Of a DNA stretch of 64,000 bases, positions 1 to 7,680 are shown piece by piece; the first letter of the stretch is position 1, and every line of letters starts with the position of its first letter. The DNA lies in NCBI RefSeq assembly GCF_019429525.1, contig NZ_JAHXZL010000004.1:344309-408308 (forward strand), written 5' to 3'. The DNA is from Sphingomonas folli. Lineage in GTDB: Bacteria > Pseudomonadota > Alphaproteobacteria > Sphingomonadales > Sphingomonadaceae. Below the pieces are notes generated by a model. It ran no database searches, had not been told where the DNA came from, and saw only the letters and a list, made by a program, of their open reading frames with translations. Position numbers and translations under genes: made by a program.

Positions 1-60
1 TCGACCCACCGCGGCGAGCCCGCCTACGGCCGCCAGATCGCGATCATCGCGGTCGGTTAG
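1..60 (+). CDS. C-terminal tail of an unidentified protein (partial)
   Basis: An open frame enters from the left edge and stops at TAG 58-60, leaving 19 residues that end in AIIAVG. The tail is too short to assign a family. The palindrome at 95-116 and the convergent hslU follow it. It could be a chance open frame, although the codon pattern (G/C in third positions) fits the neighbourhood. Confidence 0.45.
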   Translation, partial: STHRGEPAYGRQIAIIAVG

Positions 61-94
61 GCGCTGGCGATATGCTAGCCCTATAGCCGAGCAC

Positions 95-116
95 CACCCC
101 GGCAGACGCCGGGGTG
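95..116. repeat. REP-like palindrome between convergent genes
   Basis: Nine-base arms (CACCCCGGC / GCCGGGGTG) flank a 4-nt loop. The same core recurs near 33547, 57634 and 57703. It lies 56 bases past the hslU stop and could form a hairpin at the 3' end of either transcript. There is no T-run, so I do not call it a classical terminator. Confidence 0.7.
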
Positions 117-171
117 AGGCTTCGAGGACAAGATCCGTGTTGCTGCGCCCGCACCCCGCCGCACCACCTCC

Positions 172-1473
172 TCACAGCACGAAGCGGCTGAGGTCCGAGT
201 TGCGCGCCACGCTCGCCAGCTGCCGGTCGACATAGGCGGCGTCGACCACCAGCGCCTCGCCGGCGCGGTCCTCGGCGTCGAAGCTCACTTCCTCGAGCAA
301 TTTCTCCATCACCGTCTGGAGCCGGCGCGCGCCGATATTCTCGATCTCGCCGTTCACCTCGGCCGCGATCCGCGCCACCGCGCGGATGCCGTCCTCGGTG
401 AAGCTCACGTCGACGCCCTCGGTCGCGATCAGCGCGCGATACTGCGCCGGCAGCGACGCCTTGGTGTCGGAGAGGATCGCGACGAAATCGTCCTCGGTCA
501 GCCCCTTGAGCTCGACGCGGATCGGCAGGCGGCCCTGCAGCTCGGGCAGCAGGTCGCTCGGCTTGGCGACGTGGAAGGCGCCCGACGCGATGAAGAGGAT
601 ATGGTCGGTCTTCATCGGGCCGTATTTGGTCGAGACCGTCGTGCCCTCGATCAGCGGCAGCAGGTCGCGCTGCACGCCCTCGCGGCTGACCGAGCCGCCG
701 CGCACGTCGCTCACCGCGATCTTGTCGATCTCGTCGAGGAAGACGATGCCGTTGGCCTCGGCGTCCGCCAGCGCGACGCGGCTGACCTCGTCCTGATCGA
801 GGCGCTTGTCGGCCTCCTCCTCGACCAGTTTCTCCCACGCCGCCGGCACCAGCAATTTGCGGCGCTGCTTCGGCCCGCCGCCGAACGCCTTGCCCATCAT
901 CTCGGACAGGTTGATCATGCCCACCGACCCCTGCCCGCCGGGCAGCTCGAACGGCATCGCCGGTGCCTGCTGGAGCTCGAGCTCGATCTCGGTCTCGGCG
1001 AGATGGCCGTCGCGGAAGCGCTGCTTGAAGCTCTCGCGCGTCGCCTGGCTCGAGTCCTTGCCCACCAGCGCGTCGAGCAGCCGATCCATCGCCGCGGCCT
1101 CGGCCTTGTCCTTCACCGCGAGGCGGCGGCGCTCCTTCTCCAGCCGCACCGCCTCCTCGACCAGGTCGCGCGCGATCTGCTCGACGTCTCGGCCGACATA
1201 GCCGACCTCGGTGAACTTGGTCGCCTCCACCTTGACGAAGGGCGCGTCGGCCAGCTTGGCGAGACGGCGGCTGATCTCGGTCTTGCCGCAGCCGGTCGGC
1301 CCGATCATCAGGATGTTCTTGGGCGTCACCTCGTCGCGCAGGTCGGGCGACAGCTTCTGCCGTCGCCAGCGGTTGCGCAGCGCCACCGCCACCGCGCGCT
1401 TGGCCTCCTTCTGGCCGATGATATGCGCGTCGAGCGCGGCGACGATCGCCTTCGGGGTGAGATTATCGTTCAT
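172..1473 (-). CDS. hslU: ATP-dependent protease ATPase subunit HslU
   Basis: AAA+ unfoldase that caps the HslV peptidase in the cytoplasm and feeds it unfolded protein. The product is 433 residues, the usual alphaproteobacterial size. Walker A is GPTGCGKT at residues 58-65, Walker B is in FLDEIDKIA near residue 248, and the C-terminus DLSRFVL is the conserved tail that inserts into HslV. The start [15 protein letters not shown] matches the family's first helix. It lies 66 nt downstream of hslV in the same direction and is probably cotranscribed from the heat-shock promoter ahead of hslV. Confidence 0.97.
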   Translation of the reverse strand: MNDNLTPKAIVAALDAHIIGQKEAKRAVAVALRNRWRRQKLSPDLRDEVTPKNILMIGPTGCGKTEISRRLAKLADAPFVKVEATKFTEVGYVGRDVEQIARDLVEEAVRLEKERRRLAVKDKAEAAAMDRLLDALVGKDSSQATRESFKQRFRDGHLAETEIELELQQAPAMPFELPGGQGSVGMINLSEMMGKAFGGGPKQRRKLLVPAAWEKLVEEEADKRLDQDEVSRVALADAEANGIVFLDEIDKIAVSDVRGGSVSREGVQRDLLPLIEGTTVSTKYGPMKTDHILFIASGAFHVAKPSDLLPELQGRLPIRVELKGLTEDDFVAILSDTKASLPAQYRALIATEGVDVSFTEDGIRAVARIAAEVNGEIENIGARRLQTVMEKLLEEVSFDAEDRAGEALVVDAAYVDRQLASVARNSDLSRFVL

Positions 1474-1539
1474 GGGAAATCAAAGCCTTCGTCGGCGAAT
1501 GTTGAGTAAGTTGAGTCGCTGGGAGATGGCGCGCGCGGC

Positions 1540-2106
1540 TCAGCCCGCGCTGTCCAGCGTCTCGATCGTCAGCCGGTCGTTGGTGTAGACGCACACCTCG
1601 GCGGCGATCGCCATGGCGCGGCGGCAGATCGTCTCGGCGTCCTGCTCGTAATCGACCAGCGCGCGCGCCGCGGCGAGGGCGTAATTGCCGCCCGAGCCGA
1701 TCGCGGCGATGCCCGCCTCGGGCTCGAGCACGTCGCCGTTGCCGGTGAGGATCAGCGTCACCTCCTTGTCGGCGACGATCATCATCGCCTCCAGGTTGCG
1801 CAGGTATTTGTCGGTGCGCCAGTCCTTGGCGAGCTCGACCGCGGCGCGCATCAGGTGGCCGCCATGGCGCTCCAGCTTGGCCTCGAGCCGCTCGAACAGG
1901 GTGAAGGCGTCGGCGGTGGCGCCGGCGAAGCCGCCGATCACCTTGCCGTCCCCGAGGGTGCGCACCTTGCGCGCGTTGGGCTTCATCACGGTCTGGCCCA
2001 TCGAGACCTGGCCGTCGCCGACCACGACGACCTTGCCGCCGCGTCGGACCGATAGGATGGTGGTGCCGTGCCAGACCGGCGCGGCGTGTGGATCGTTCCC
2101 GCTCAT
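1540..2106 (-). CDS. hslV: ATP-dependent protease peptidase subunit HslV
   Basis: Proteasome-like threonine peptidase, 188 residues. The segment [14 protein letters not shown] contains the Gly-Thr junction at which the propeptide is removed to expose the catalytic Thr, followed by the conserved [13 protein letters not shown]. The start ATG at 2106 begins [10 protein letters not shown]; the upstream extension of this frame does not look like HslV. No Shine-Dalgarno precedes the ATG. The -10 of a strong RpoH-like promoter ends 8 nt upstream, so the mRNA may be leaderless. First gene of the hslVU operon. Confidence 0.97.
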   Translation of the reverse strand: MSGNDPHAAPVWHGTTILSVRRGGKVVVVGDGQVSMGQTVMKPNARKVRTLGDGKVIGGFAGATADAFTLFERLEAKLERHGGHLMRAAVELAKDWRTDKYLRNLEAMMIVADKEVTLILTGNGDVLEPEAGIAAIGSGGNYALAAARALVDYEQDAETICRRAMAIAAEVCVYTNDRLTIETLDSAG

Positions 2107-2114
2107 GGCGCGCG

Positions 2115-2144
2115 ATATGGGGAGCGCGGCGGGGTGTCGGCAAG
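2115..2144 (-). promoter_or_regulatory. Candidate RpoH (sigma-32) promoter of hslVU
   Basis: On the minus strand, CTTGCCG (2144-2138) is followed after 15 bases by CCCCATAT (2122-2115). The known sigma-32 pattern is CTTGAAA, 11-16 bases, CCCCATNT, so the -10 matches fully and the -35 keeps CTTG. The hslV ATG is at 2106, only 8 nt past the -10. The promoter assignment is inferred from sequence; its match to hslVU's known heat-shock control supports it. Confidence 0.75.
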
Positions 2145-2230
2145 TGTACCTGGAAAGGACGAAATCCACGACCCACCCGTAGCGGGGCGGCGCCGACCGC
2201 GGCATAGCGGGCGCCGGAGAGTGAGTAGCG

Positions 2231-2419
2231 ATGATCACCGACAGGGACCGGCTGTATTTCCAGGGCCGCGCCGAAGCCGAACTCAAGCTGGCCGCCGAGG
2301 CCCGGGACCACGCGGTCTGCCAGGCGCATTACGAGATGGCGACCCAATATCTCGAGGCGGCGCACGGCGCGCACATGCGCCTGCCGCCGGACCCGCAGCG
2401 GATGGCGCGACACGGGTGA
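2231..2419 (+). CDS. Small conserved-looking hypothetical protein, 62 aa
   Basis: The product begins [21 protein letters not shown] and is a helical, Ala/His/Arg-rich protein with no membrane segment or signal peptide. Small proteins of this type (RAEAELELA followed by HYELA and YLE) are, as I recall, common in sphingomonads, but I know of no function. It is divergent from hslV with a 124-bp gap; GGAG lies upstream of the ATG, though spaced rather far. Codon use is like the neighbours. It ends just before a large inverted repeat that could form its transcript end. Confidence 0.7.
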   Translation: MITDRDRLYFQGRAEAELKLAAEARDHAVCQAHYEMATQYLEAAHGAHMRLPPDPQRMARHG

Positions 2420-2423
2420 GAAA

Positions 2424-2562
2424 ATCCTCCCCGCTTGGCGGGGAGGGGGACCGCCCGGCGCAGCCGGGTGGTGGAGGGGGCTCTCCCCGCAGCGCACCGC
2501 CTGTGGCCGCCCCCCCTCCACCAGCCTGCGGCTGGTCCCCCTCCCCGCCATGCGGGGAGGAT
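2424..2562. repeat. 140-bp inverted-repeat element, copy 1
   Basis: Two inverted copies of a unit of about 52 bp, starting ATCCTCCCCGC and including GGCGGGGAGGGGGACC and GGTGGAGGGGG, face each other around a short spacer. Each unit contains its own small palindromes. A close relative lies at 3602-3737; together they bracket the holin-endolysin pair. Confidence 0.85.
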
Positions 2563-2578
2563 CTAGAGGATTTTCACG

Positions 2579-2986
2579 TCACCGCCCCTTGGCCTTGCCC
2601 CACTCGCGCGCCACGGTGTAGCCGAGGTAGCCCGTGGCGAAGAGCGTGTAGAGCGGCTCGGGCAGGCCGGCGAGATAGGCGTTCATGCCGCGCGCGATCG
2701 CGCTCGCCATGTCGGGCCGGGTCGCCGCGATCAGCCCCATGGGGATGCTCCACAGCAGCAGCGCGTACATCACGTAGAGGAAGCTCGGCCGCGCCCGGCT
2801 GGTCCAGGGATCGGCCGACTGCGCCTCCGCCACCACCGCGGCGAGCTGCGCCTTCACCTGTTCCAGCTCCTGCGTGCCCTGCAACCGCAGCAGCTCCAGC
2901 TTGGCGGCCTCGCGCGCGCGCGGGTCGGGGATCAGCTTGTCGAGCAGGCCAGCGACCGGGGCGACCAGTCCGTCGAGAAGTGCCAT
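2579..2986 (-). CDS. Three-TM holin of the gene-transfer-agent release type
   Basis: A 135-residue protein resembling the family known as holin of 3TMs for gene-transfer release (PF11351). It has an N-terminal amphipathic stretch (residues 5-20), a charged helix (25-60), a hydrophobic segment at FLYVMYALLLWSIPMGLIAA (about 69-88) and a second at LYTLFATGYLGYTVA near residue 118, and a basic C-terminus. Holins make inner-membrane holes that let endolysin reach the wall. The ATG at 2986 follows the endolysin stop by 12 nt, with GGGAGGG as ribosome binding site. No other phage gene is nearby. Confidence 0.8.
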   Translation of the reverse strand: MALLDGLVAPVAGLLDKLIPDPRAREAAKLELLRLQGTQELEQVKAQLAAVVAEAQSADPWTSRARPSFLYVMYALLLWSIPMGLIAATRPDMASAIARGMNAYLAGLPEPLYTLFATGYLGYTVAREWGKAKGR

Positions 2987-2998
2987 GTCGCCCTCCCC

Positions 2999-3535
2999 TC
3001 AGCCGACGCGCTGGGCGAGCCAGCCGTACAGGAACGCCTCGTCGGCGGGACGTTTCTCCGCGAGCGACAGGTATCGTTCGCCCTGGAGCGAGTCGATCGC
3101 CTTGACCAGCACAGCCTGCGCCGCGGCGCCGCGCGTCGCGAGGAAGCGGTCGAGCGCGGCGAGCGTCGCCGGGCCGACGCGGCCGTCGAGCGGCAGGTCG
3201 GGATAGTCGCTGGCGCCGCGATTGAGCGCGTTGAGCGCGCGCTGGAGGAAGGTCACCGCGGTCGCGGGGCCCATGTTGACCCCTGTGTCGAACAGCTCGG
3301 CGGCGAGCCGGGGCGCGCGCGTCGCGATCCGGTCGAAGCCGGGCTGCTGCCAATAGGCGCGGCGGTAGATCGCGACCGCGGCGGGGCGCGCGAACTGGCG
3401 CATGTCGCCGCAATAGCCGTTGGCGCGCGCCACCGCCTCGGTGATGCCGTAGCGGGTCGCGCCGCCGCGGTCGGCGGGGTGGCGGACATAGCCGCCCTCG
3501 CGGTCGATCACCGCGTCGATGAGCTCGTCGATCAT
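2999..3535 (-). CDS. Endolysin, GH108 N-acetylmuramidase with peptidoglycan-binding domain
   Basis: A 178-residue lysozyme-like enzyme. Residues about 1-85 form the GH108 domain: DREGGYVRHPADRGGATRYGIT contains the catalytic Glu in the EGG motif, and QFARPAAVAIYRRAYW follows. The remainder resembles the type-3 peptidoglycan-binding domain (LDGRVGPATLAALD). The start at 3535 is chosen because AGGAGG sits 6-7 nt upstream; a longer frame to 3568 lacks this. There is no signal peptide, so it would need the holin to cross the membrane. It precedes the holin in a two-gene operon. Confidence 0.87.
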   Translation of the reverse strand: MIDELIDAVIDREGGYVRHPADRGGATRYGITEAVARANGYCGDMRQFARPAAVAIYRRAYWQQPGFDRIATRAPRLAAELFDTGVNMGPATAVTFLQRALNALNRGASDYPDLPLDGRVGPATLAALDRFLATRGAAAQAVLVKAIDSLQGERYLSLAEKRPADEAFLYGWLAQRVG

Positions 3536-3601
3536 GGGTCCTCCTGGCTTGGTCGGAGGAGGGAACATAGCGGGAACGCACGTGTGTAGGACAGCGAGAA
3601 G

Positions 3602-3737
3602 ATCCTCCCCGCATGGCGGGGAGGGGGACCAGCCGGAGGCTGGTGGAGGGGGGCTTCCACGGGCGCTGCGCTGGGTGGAGAGCCCCCTCCACCATCGCGC
3701 TACGCGCGGCGGTCCCCCTCCCCGTGCCGGGGAGGAT
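3602..3737. repeat. 140-bp inverted-repeat element, copy 2
   Basis: Same architecture as 2424-2562: an outward unit ATCCTCCCCGCATGGCGGGG at the left and its inverted partner ending GGGGAGGAT at the right, with GGTGGAGGGG inside both. The spacer differs from copy 1. It sits upstream of the endolysin gene. Confidence 0.85.
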
Positions 3738-3882
3738 CTCGGTTCGACTCAGCGGCGACGATCCCAGACCAGCCACGTCGCCGGCTGCGGCCCGCGACAC
3801 CTCCCCACCCACCGTCGATCGTTTATCTACCCGCCGAGGCGCCGCCGCCGCGCGCCCGCGACGCCGGGATCGTGAGTGCGTG

Positions 3883-3895
3883 CCCCCCCCCCCCC
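3883..3895. repeat. Homopolymer tract of 13 C
   Basis: A run of 13 consecutive C bases lies 9 bp beyond the folB stop codon, in the gap towards the inverted repeat. Such tracts slip during replication and are also error-prone in assembly. It is outside any coding region I can support. Confidence 0.9.
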
Positions 3896-3904
3896 GCCAC
3901 GCGC

Positions 3905-4249
3905 TCACCGCGCGCGCACGATCTCGCAGCCGACGCGCGCGTCGGGGTACACGTCCGCCTTCACCGAGCGCACCCGCACCTGGCGGACGCGGGTATCCGC
4001 CAGGCACAGCGCGGCGACCCGCTCGACCAGCGTCTCCTGCAGCGCGAAGCCCTCGTCCGCCAACGCGCGGATCCCGTCGTGGACGCGATCATAGTCGAGC
4101 ACCGCCTCGATCGCGTCGGCGGGCACGCCGGGATAGTCGACCGTGAGCCACACCGACAGCAGCACCCGCTGCGGCGCGGCCTCGTGCGGGTGGATGCCGA
4201 GCCGCATCGCCACCGCCATGTCCTCGATCAGCGTGGTGTACTCAGCCAT
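3905..4249 (-). CDS. folB: Dihydroneopterin aldolase FolB
   Basis: A 114-residue FolB-type protein of the tunnelling fold, converting dihydroneopterin to 6-hydroxymethyl-dihydropterin and glycolaldehyde in folate synthesis. Visible family features are RLGIHPHEAAPQRVLLSVWL near the N-terminus, VLDYDRVHDGIRALADEG in the middle, ETLVERVAALCL with the Glu that binds the pterin, and VKADVYPDA carrying the conserved Lys. Its start overlaps the SDR gene's end by 8 nt, so translation is probably coupled. It is the third gene of the folE-SDR-folB operon. Confidence 0.9.
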   Translation of the reverse strand: MAEYTTLIEDMAVAMRLGIHPHEAAPQRVLLSVWLTVDYPGVPADAIEAVLDYDRVHDGIRALADEGFALQETLVERVAALCLADTRVRQVRVRSVKADVYPDARVGCEIVRAR

Positions 4250-4991
4250 CGCCGCGCCCCGGCGCCGAGTCCCGGCCAGCGAACATGACGTCGCGGTCGC
4301 TCGGGCAGAAGCGCTGGCCCGCGTCGACGTACAGCGTCTGCCCGGTGACGCTCTCCGCCTCGAGCAGATACATCACCGCCGCGGCGACGTTCTCGGCTCC
4401 GACCGGGCGGCGCAGCAGGTTGGCGCGCGCGACCGCGTCGAACTCCTCGTCGCTCTGGTCGCCGCTCGGCAGCGTCAGCCCCGGCGCCACCGCATTGACC
4501 CGGACGCGCGGCGCGAAGGCCCGCGCCATCAGCTCGGTCGCGCTCGCCAGCGCCGCCTTGGAGAGCGTGTAGCTGAAGAAATCGGGGTTGGGGTTGGCGA
4601 GCTTCTGATCGAGCAGGTTGACCACCGCACGCGCGCCGGCGCGCTCGGCCAGCGCGGCGGCGAGCATCGCCGGCGCCACCGCGTTGACCGCGTGGAGCCG
4701 CGCCGCCAGCGCCGGGTCGACCGCGCGGGGCGAGTCATAGTCGAACTGCGACGCGCTGTTGACGAGCGAGTCGACGTCGCCGGCGCGGTCGAGCAGCGCG
4801 CGGAGGTCGCCCAGATCGGCGAGGTCGCCCTGCACCGTCGCGCCGCCCAGCTCGGCGGCGAGCGCCTCGGCGTCGTCGCGCGAGCGGCCGTAGTGGATCA
4901 CCGGCACGTGCCCCGCCGCGGCGACCGCGCGCGCGATCGCGGCGCCCAGCCGCCTGGCGCCGCCGGTCACCAGCACGCGCCGTGCGGTCAC
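4242..4991 (-). CDS. SDR family oxidoreductase, pteridine reductase / FolM-like
   Basis: A 249-residue short-chain dehydrogenase. The N-terminal TGGARRLG fits the TGX3RXG NADPH motif that marks PTR1/FolM pteridine reductases, rather than the usual TGxxxGxG. The catalytic YTLSK is near residue 143 and is preceded by NLLDQKLANPNPDFFS, a stretch typical of this branch. It begins with GTG overlapping the folE TGA and overlaps folB at its end. The context between folE and folB supports a role in reducing dihydropterins (dihydromonapterin or dihydrofolate). The exact substrate is inferred. Confidence 0.83.
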   Translation of the reverse strand: MTARRVLVTGGARRLGAAIARAVAAAGHVPVIHYGRSRDDAEALAAELGGATVQGDLADLGDLRALLDRAGDVDSLVNSASQFDYDSPRAVDPALAARLHAVNAVAPAMLAAALAERAGARAVVNLLDQKLANPNPDFFSYTLSKAALASATELMARAFAPRVRVNAVAPGLTLPSGDQSDEEFDAVARANLLRRPVGAENVAAAVMYLLEAESVTGQTLYVDAGQRFCPSDRDVMFAGRDSAPGRGDG

Positions 4992-5614
4992 GACAGGCCC
5001 ATCAGCGCCAGCACTTCCTTGCGGCTGCGATCGTCGTCGCGGAACACGCCCATCATCCGGCTCGTCACCATCGCCACGCCGGGGGTGCGCACGCCGCGCG
5101 CGGTCATGCAGGCGTGGCTCGCCTCGATCACCACCGCCACGCCCTGCGGGCGCAGGTGGTGCCAGATGCAGTCGGCCACCTCGGCGGTGAGCCGCTCCTG
5201 CACCTGCAGCCGCCGCGCGAAGCCGTGCAGCACGCGCGCTAGCTTGGAGATGCCGACGACATGGTCGCGCGGCAGATAGGCGATGTGCGCCTTGCCGATG
5301 ATCGGCGCCATATGATGCTCGCAGTGCGACTGGAACGGTATGTCCTTGAGCAGCACGATCTCGTCATAGCCGCCGACCTCCTCGAACACGCGCGCGAGAT
5401 GCACCTCGGGGTGCTCGGCATAGCCGGCGCAATATTCCTTCCAGGCACGCGCGACGCGCTGCGGCGTATCGCGCAGGCCCTCGCGCGCGGGGTCGTCGCC
5501 GGCCCAGCGCAGCAGCGTGCGTACCGCCTCCGCCACCTCGTCGGGGACGGGGATCTTGCCCGTCGCGGCCACCAGGTCGCCGTCGTCGGGCGTGTGTCGC
5601 GTGTCGTCGCTCAT
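4988..5614 (-). CDS. folE: GTP cyclohydrolase I FolE
   Basis: A 208-residue type I GTP cyclohydrolase that makes dihydroneopterin triphosphate, the first step of tetrahydropterin and folate synthesis. The zinc and catalytic segment SHCEHHMAPIIGKAHIAYLP is intact, followed by VVGISKLARVLHGFARRLQVQERLT and the C-terminal CMTARGV. The start ATG at 5614 has AGGGGA a few bases upstream. First gene of a three-gene operon with stop/start overlaps throughout. Confidence 0.97.
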   Translation of the reverse strand: MSDDTRHTPDDGDLVAATGKIPVPDEVAEAVRTLLRWAGDDPAREGLRDTPQRVARAWKEYCAGYAEHPEVHLARVFEEVGGYDEIVLLKDIPFQSHCEHHMAPIIGKAHIAYLPRDHVVGISKLARVLHGFARRLQVQERLTAEVADCIWHHLRPQGVAVVIEASHACMTARGVRTPGVAMVTSRMMGVFRDDDRSRKEVLALMGLS

Positions 5615-5751
5615 GCTTTTTCCCCTAGACGGCGCGGCGACGGCGATCCAGTGCGCGGCGCACCGTTACGCTCGCGCATCGTCGATGCGTGACAAGCGGC
5701 GCGGGTCGGCGCACAAGCGCCGCCGCGTCGCGACGGCGTCAGCTTTGCAGG

Positions 5752-5770
5752 GCCGGCCCGCTCGGCCGGC
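5752..5770 (+). promoter_or_regulatory. Hairpin in the 5' leader of the SWIB gene
   Basis: GCCGGCC and GGCCGGC form a perfect 7-bp stem around a 5-nt loop. It ends 10 bp before the AGGAAGGAAG ribosome binding site of the SWIB gene. It could affect translation or mark the end of an upstream transcript; no T-run follows. Confidence 0.45.
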
Positions 5771-5789
5771 ACGAACAGGAAGGAAGAAC

Positions 5790-6062
5790 ATGGCGACCAC
5801 CACCACCACCGGCACCAAGACCGGCGGCATCCACGCGCCCGTCCAGCCCTCGCCCGAGCTCGGCGCGATCGTCGGCAACGAGAAGCTGCCGCGCAGCCAG
5901 GTGATCAGCAAGGTGTGGGACTATATCAAGTCGAACAACCTGCAGAACCCGGAGAACAAGCGCGAGATCGTCGCCGACGAGAAGCTGAAGAAGGTGTTCG
6001 GCCGCGACAAGGTGACGATGTTCGAGATGAACAAGTACATCTCGCAGCACGTGAAGGCCTGA
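5790..6062 (+). CDS. SWIB/MDM2 domain protein, 90 aa
   Basis: Residues about 18-88 form a complete SWIB domain: LGAIVGNEKLPRSQVISKVW, DYIKSNNLQNPENKREI, and the C-terminal KVFGRDKVTMFEMNKYIS. SWIB domains are best known in eukaryotic SWI/SNF chromatin complexes and in chlamydiae; free-standing bacterial copies are thought to bind nucleic acid or DNA-associated proteins. The N-terminus is a short Thr-rich tail. ATG 5790 has a strong AGGAAGG site. A longer paralog sits at 59336-59677. Confidence 0.93.
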   Translation: MATTTTTGTKTGGIHAPVQPSPELGAIVGNEKLPRSQVISKVWDYIKSNNLQNPENKREIVADEKLKKVFGRDKVTMFEMNKYISQHVKA

Positions 6063-6174
6063 ACCCGACGCGCGTCGGCCGCGCGACCGGCCGGCGTGAC
6101 GTGGAGCGCGCGGCGCGCGACCCGATCAGGCGAGCGCGTGCGCGCGTCGCGCCGCGGCGCGGCTAGGATGGAGA

Positions 6175-6720
6175 ATGATGCTCCACCGCGCCGCGCCGCT
6201 CCCCGACCCGGATCCCGCGCTCGTGCCGCTGCCCCCCGGCGAGCGCGCCGGCCGGTACCCGCGCCGGTGCCGCGTCGCCGCCGCGGTCCTGGCCGCGGCG
6301 GCACTGCCGCCGCTGGCGCGCGGCGCCTCGCTCGCCGCGGCGATCATGATCACGGTGGCGGCCGCGCTCCTCGGCGTGGCACGCCGGCTCGACCGGCGGC
6401 GCGCGCGCGCGCTCGCGGCACGGCTCGCCGCCGGCTGCCAAGCCGCCGTGGCGCACGGCTGGTGCCGCACCGGGCCGGGCGCCGTCGCGCTGGCGGAGGG
6501 ACGGCGCGTGTGGCTGGCCGACCGCTCCACCGCCTATCATATCGTGCGGCTCGCGCCCGAGCAGATCGCGGCGGTACGGACACGGCGCGACTGGCGCGGC
6601 TGGCGGGTCGCGCTGTTCTACCGGCTCGACCCGCACGAGGTGGCGCGGCGCTCGTCGATCTGCTTCGGTCGCGACCGCCTCGCCGCCGACACCTTCGTCG
6701 CGCATCTCACGCGGCGCTGA
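6175..6720 (+). CDS. Hypothetical membrane protein, 181 aa
   Basis: I do not recognise the family. The sequence has an Arg/Pro-rich N-terminus, then two adjacent hydrophobic stretches at about residues 34-70 (VAAAVLAAAALPPLARG and AAAIMITVAAALLGVA), then a soluble C-terminal part with WLADRSTAYHIVRLAPEQIAA and a tail ending FVAHLTRR. It could be a two-helix anchor with a cytoplasmic domain. GGATGGAG precedes the ATG. A long frame on the opposite strand here also crosses the SleB gene and is its shadow. Confidence 0.62.
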   Translation: MMLHRAAPLPDPDPALVPLPPGERAGRYPRRCRVAAAVLAAAALPPLARGASLAAAIMITVAAALLGVARRLDRRRARALAARLAAGCQAAVAHGWCRTGPGAVALAEGRRVWLADRSTAYHIVRLAPEQIAAVRTRRDWRGWRVALFYRLDPHEVARRSSICFGRDRLAADTFVAHLTRR

Positions 6721-6909
6721 GGCCCGACCATCGGTCCGAGCCGTCGACATGCTGCCGCGCAAGGGCAGCCCAGGGTGGCGGGCGCCGCGCCCACGACTCT
6801 GCGCGCCGACGTGCGCCGGAGCGCGCCACGGCTCGTCCCGATGGGGCCGAGCGCGCGATCCGGCCGGCCACCGCTTCCCCGGCGCGGCGCGGCGCGGTAC
6901 AGCGCGGCG

Positions 6910-7581
6910 ATGGCGCAGCGACGCTCCCGTTCTCCCGCGCGGCGGCGGCCGGCACGTCGGCGCGGCCGGCGCGGCGCGCGCGTGCGCTTCACCTGGCCGC
7001 TGGTCGTCGCCGCCTTCGCGCTCGCCGCGGTGACGCTCGGCTGGCTCGACAGCTGGCACCCGCGCGCGCCGCGCGCCGCGGCGGTGCCGATGAGCGCCGA
7101 GGCCGCGCGCGTGTCCAACGACGCCTTCCCGCTCCACGCCGAGCGCCGCCGCGCCGCGCCGCGCTACCGGTTCCGCGGCGGCGAGGCGGCGCGCGCGCAG
7201 GCGGTGGAGTGCCTCGCGACCGCGGCGCTGTACGAGGCGGGCGACGACCGCCGCGGGCAGCGCGCGGTGATGCAGGTGGTGCTCAACCGCGTCCGCGCGC
7301 CGGGCTATCCCAAGACGGTGTGCGGCGTGGTCTATCAGGGCGCGACGCGCGACACCGGCTGCCAATTCTCCTTCACCTGCGACGGCTCGGTGGCGCGCCG
7401 CCCGGTCCGTGTCGGCTGGACCGGCGCGCGGCGGATGGCGCGGCGCGCGCTGGCGGGCGAGGTCGACACCGAGGTCGGGCGCGCGACTCACTACCACACC
7501 GACTGGATGGTGCCGTACTGGCGCAACTCGCTGGTGAAGGTCGCGCGGGTGGGGACGCATCTGTTCTACGTGCGGGCGTGA
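6910..7581 (+). CDS. Cell wall hydrolase, SleB family
   Basis: From the ATG at 6910 the product is 223 residues: a very Arg-rich N-terminus, one transmembrane segment (about residues 28-45, WPLVVAAFALAAVTLGWL), then a periplasmic SleB-type hydrolase domain (PF07486). The domain shows ECLATAALYEAGDD, GQRAVMQVVLNRVRAPGYPK, VCGVVYQG, CQFSFTCDG and ATHYHTDWMVPYW, which are the family's conserved blocks. Function: peptidoglycan cleavage in wall remodelling. The frame stays open to 6775 and a start at 6841 is possible, but that N-terminus is not family-like. Confidence 0.85.
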   Translation: MAQRRSRSPARRRPARRRGRRGARVRFTWPLVVAAFALAAVTLGWLDSWHPRAPRAAAVPMSAEAARVSNDAFPLHAERRRAAPRYRFRGGEAARAQAVECLATAALYEAGDDRRGQRAVMQVVLNRVRAPGYPKTVCGVVYQGATRDTGCQFSFTCDGSVARRPVRVGWTGARRMARRALAGEVDTEVGRATHYHTDWMVPYWRNSLVKVARVGTHLFYVRA

Positions 7582-7680
7582 GCCGGGCGCGACGGGCGTA
7601 GGGCGGCGGCGCGGGGGGAAGCGGCGCGAGCGATCCGCTGCCCCAGCGAGCCCGGAGCGCCCCGGCGCGTCCGCTCCCCC

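Noticed and set aside
2579..3535. Complete prophage
   Set aside because: Only lysis genes are present; flanking genes are housekeeping and no integrase, att site or structural gene is seen.
6163..7560. A 465-residue leftward frame over the SleB region
   Set aside because: The rightward SleB hydrolase has conserved family blocks; this frame has none.
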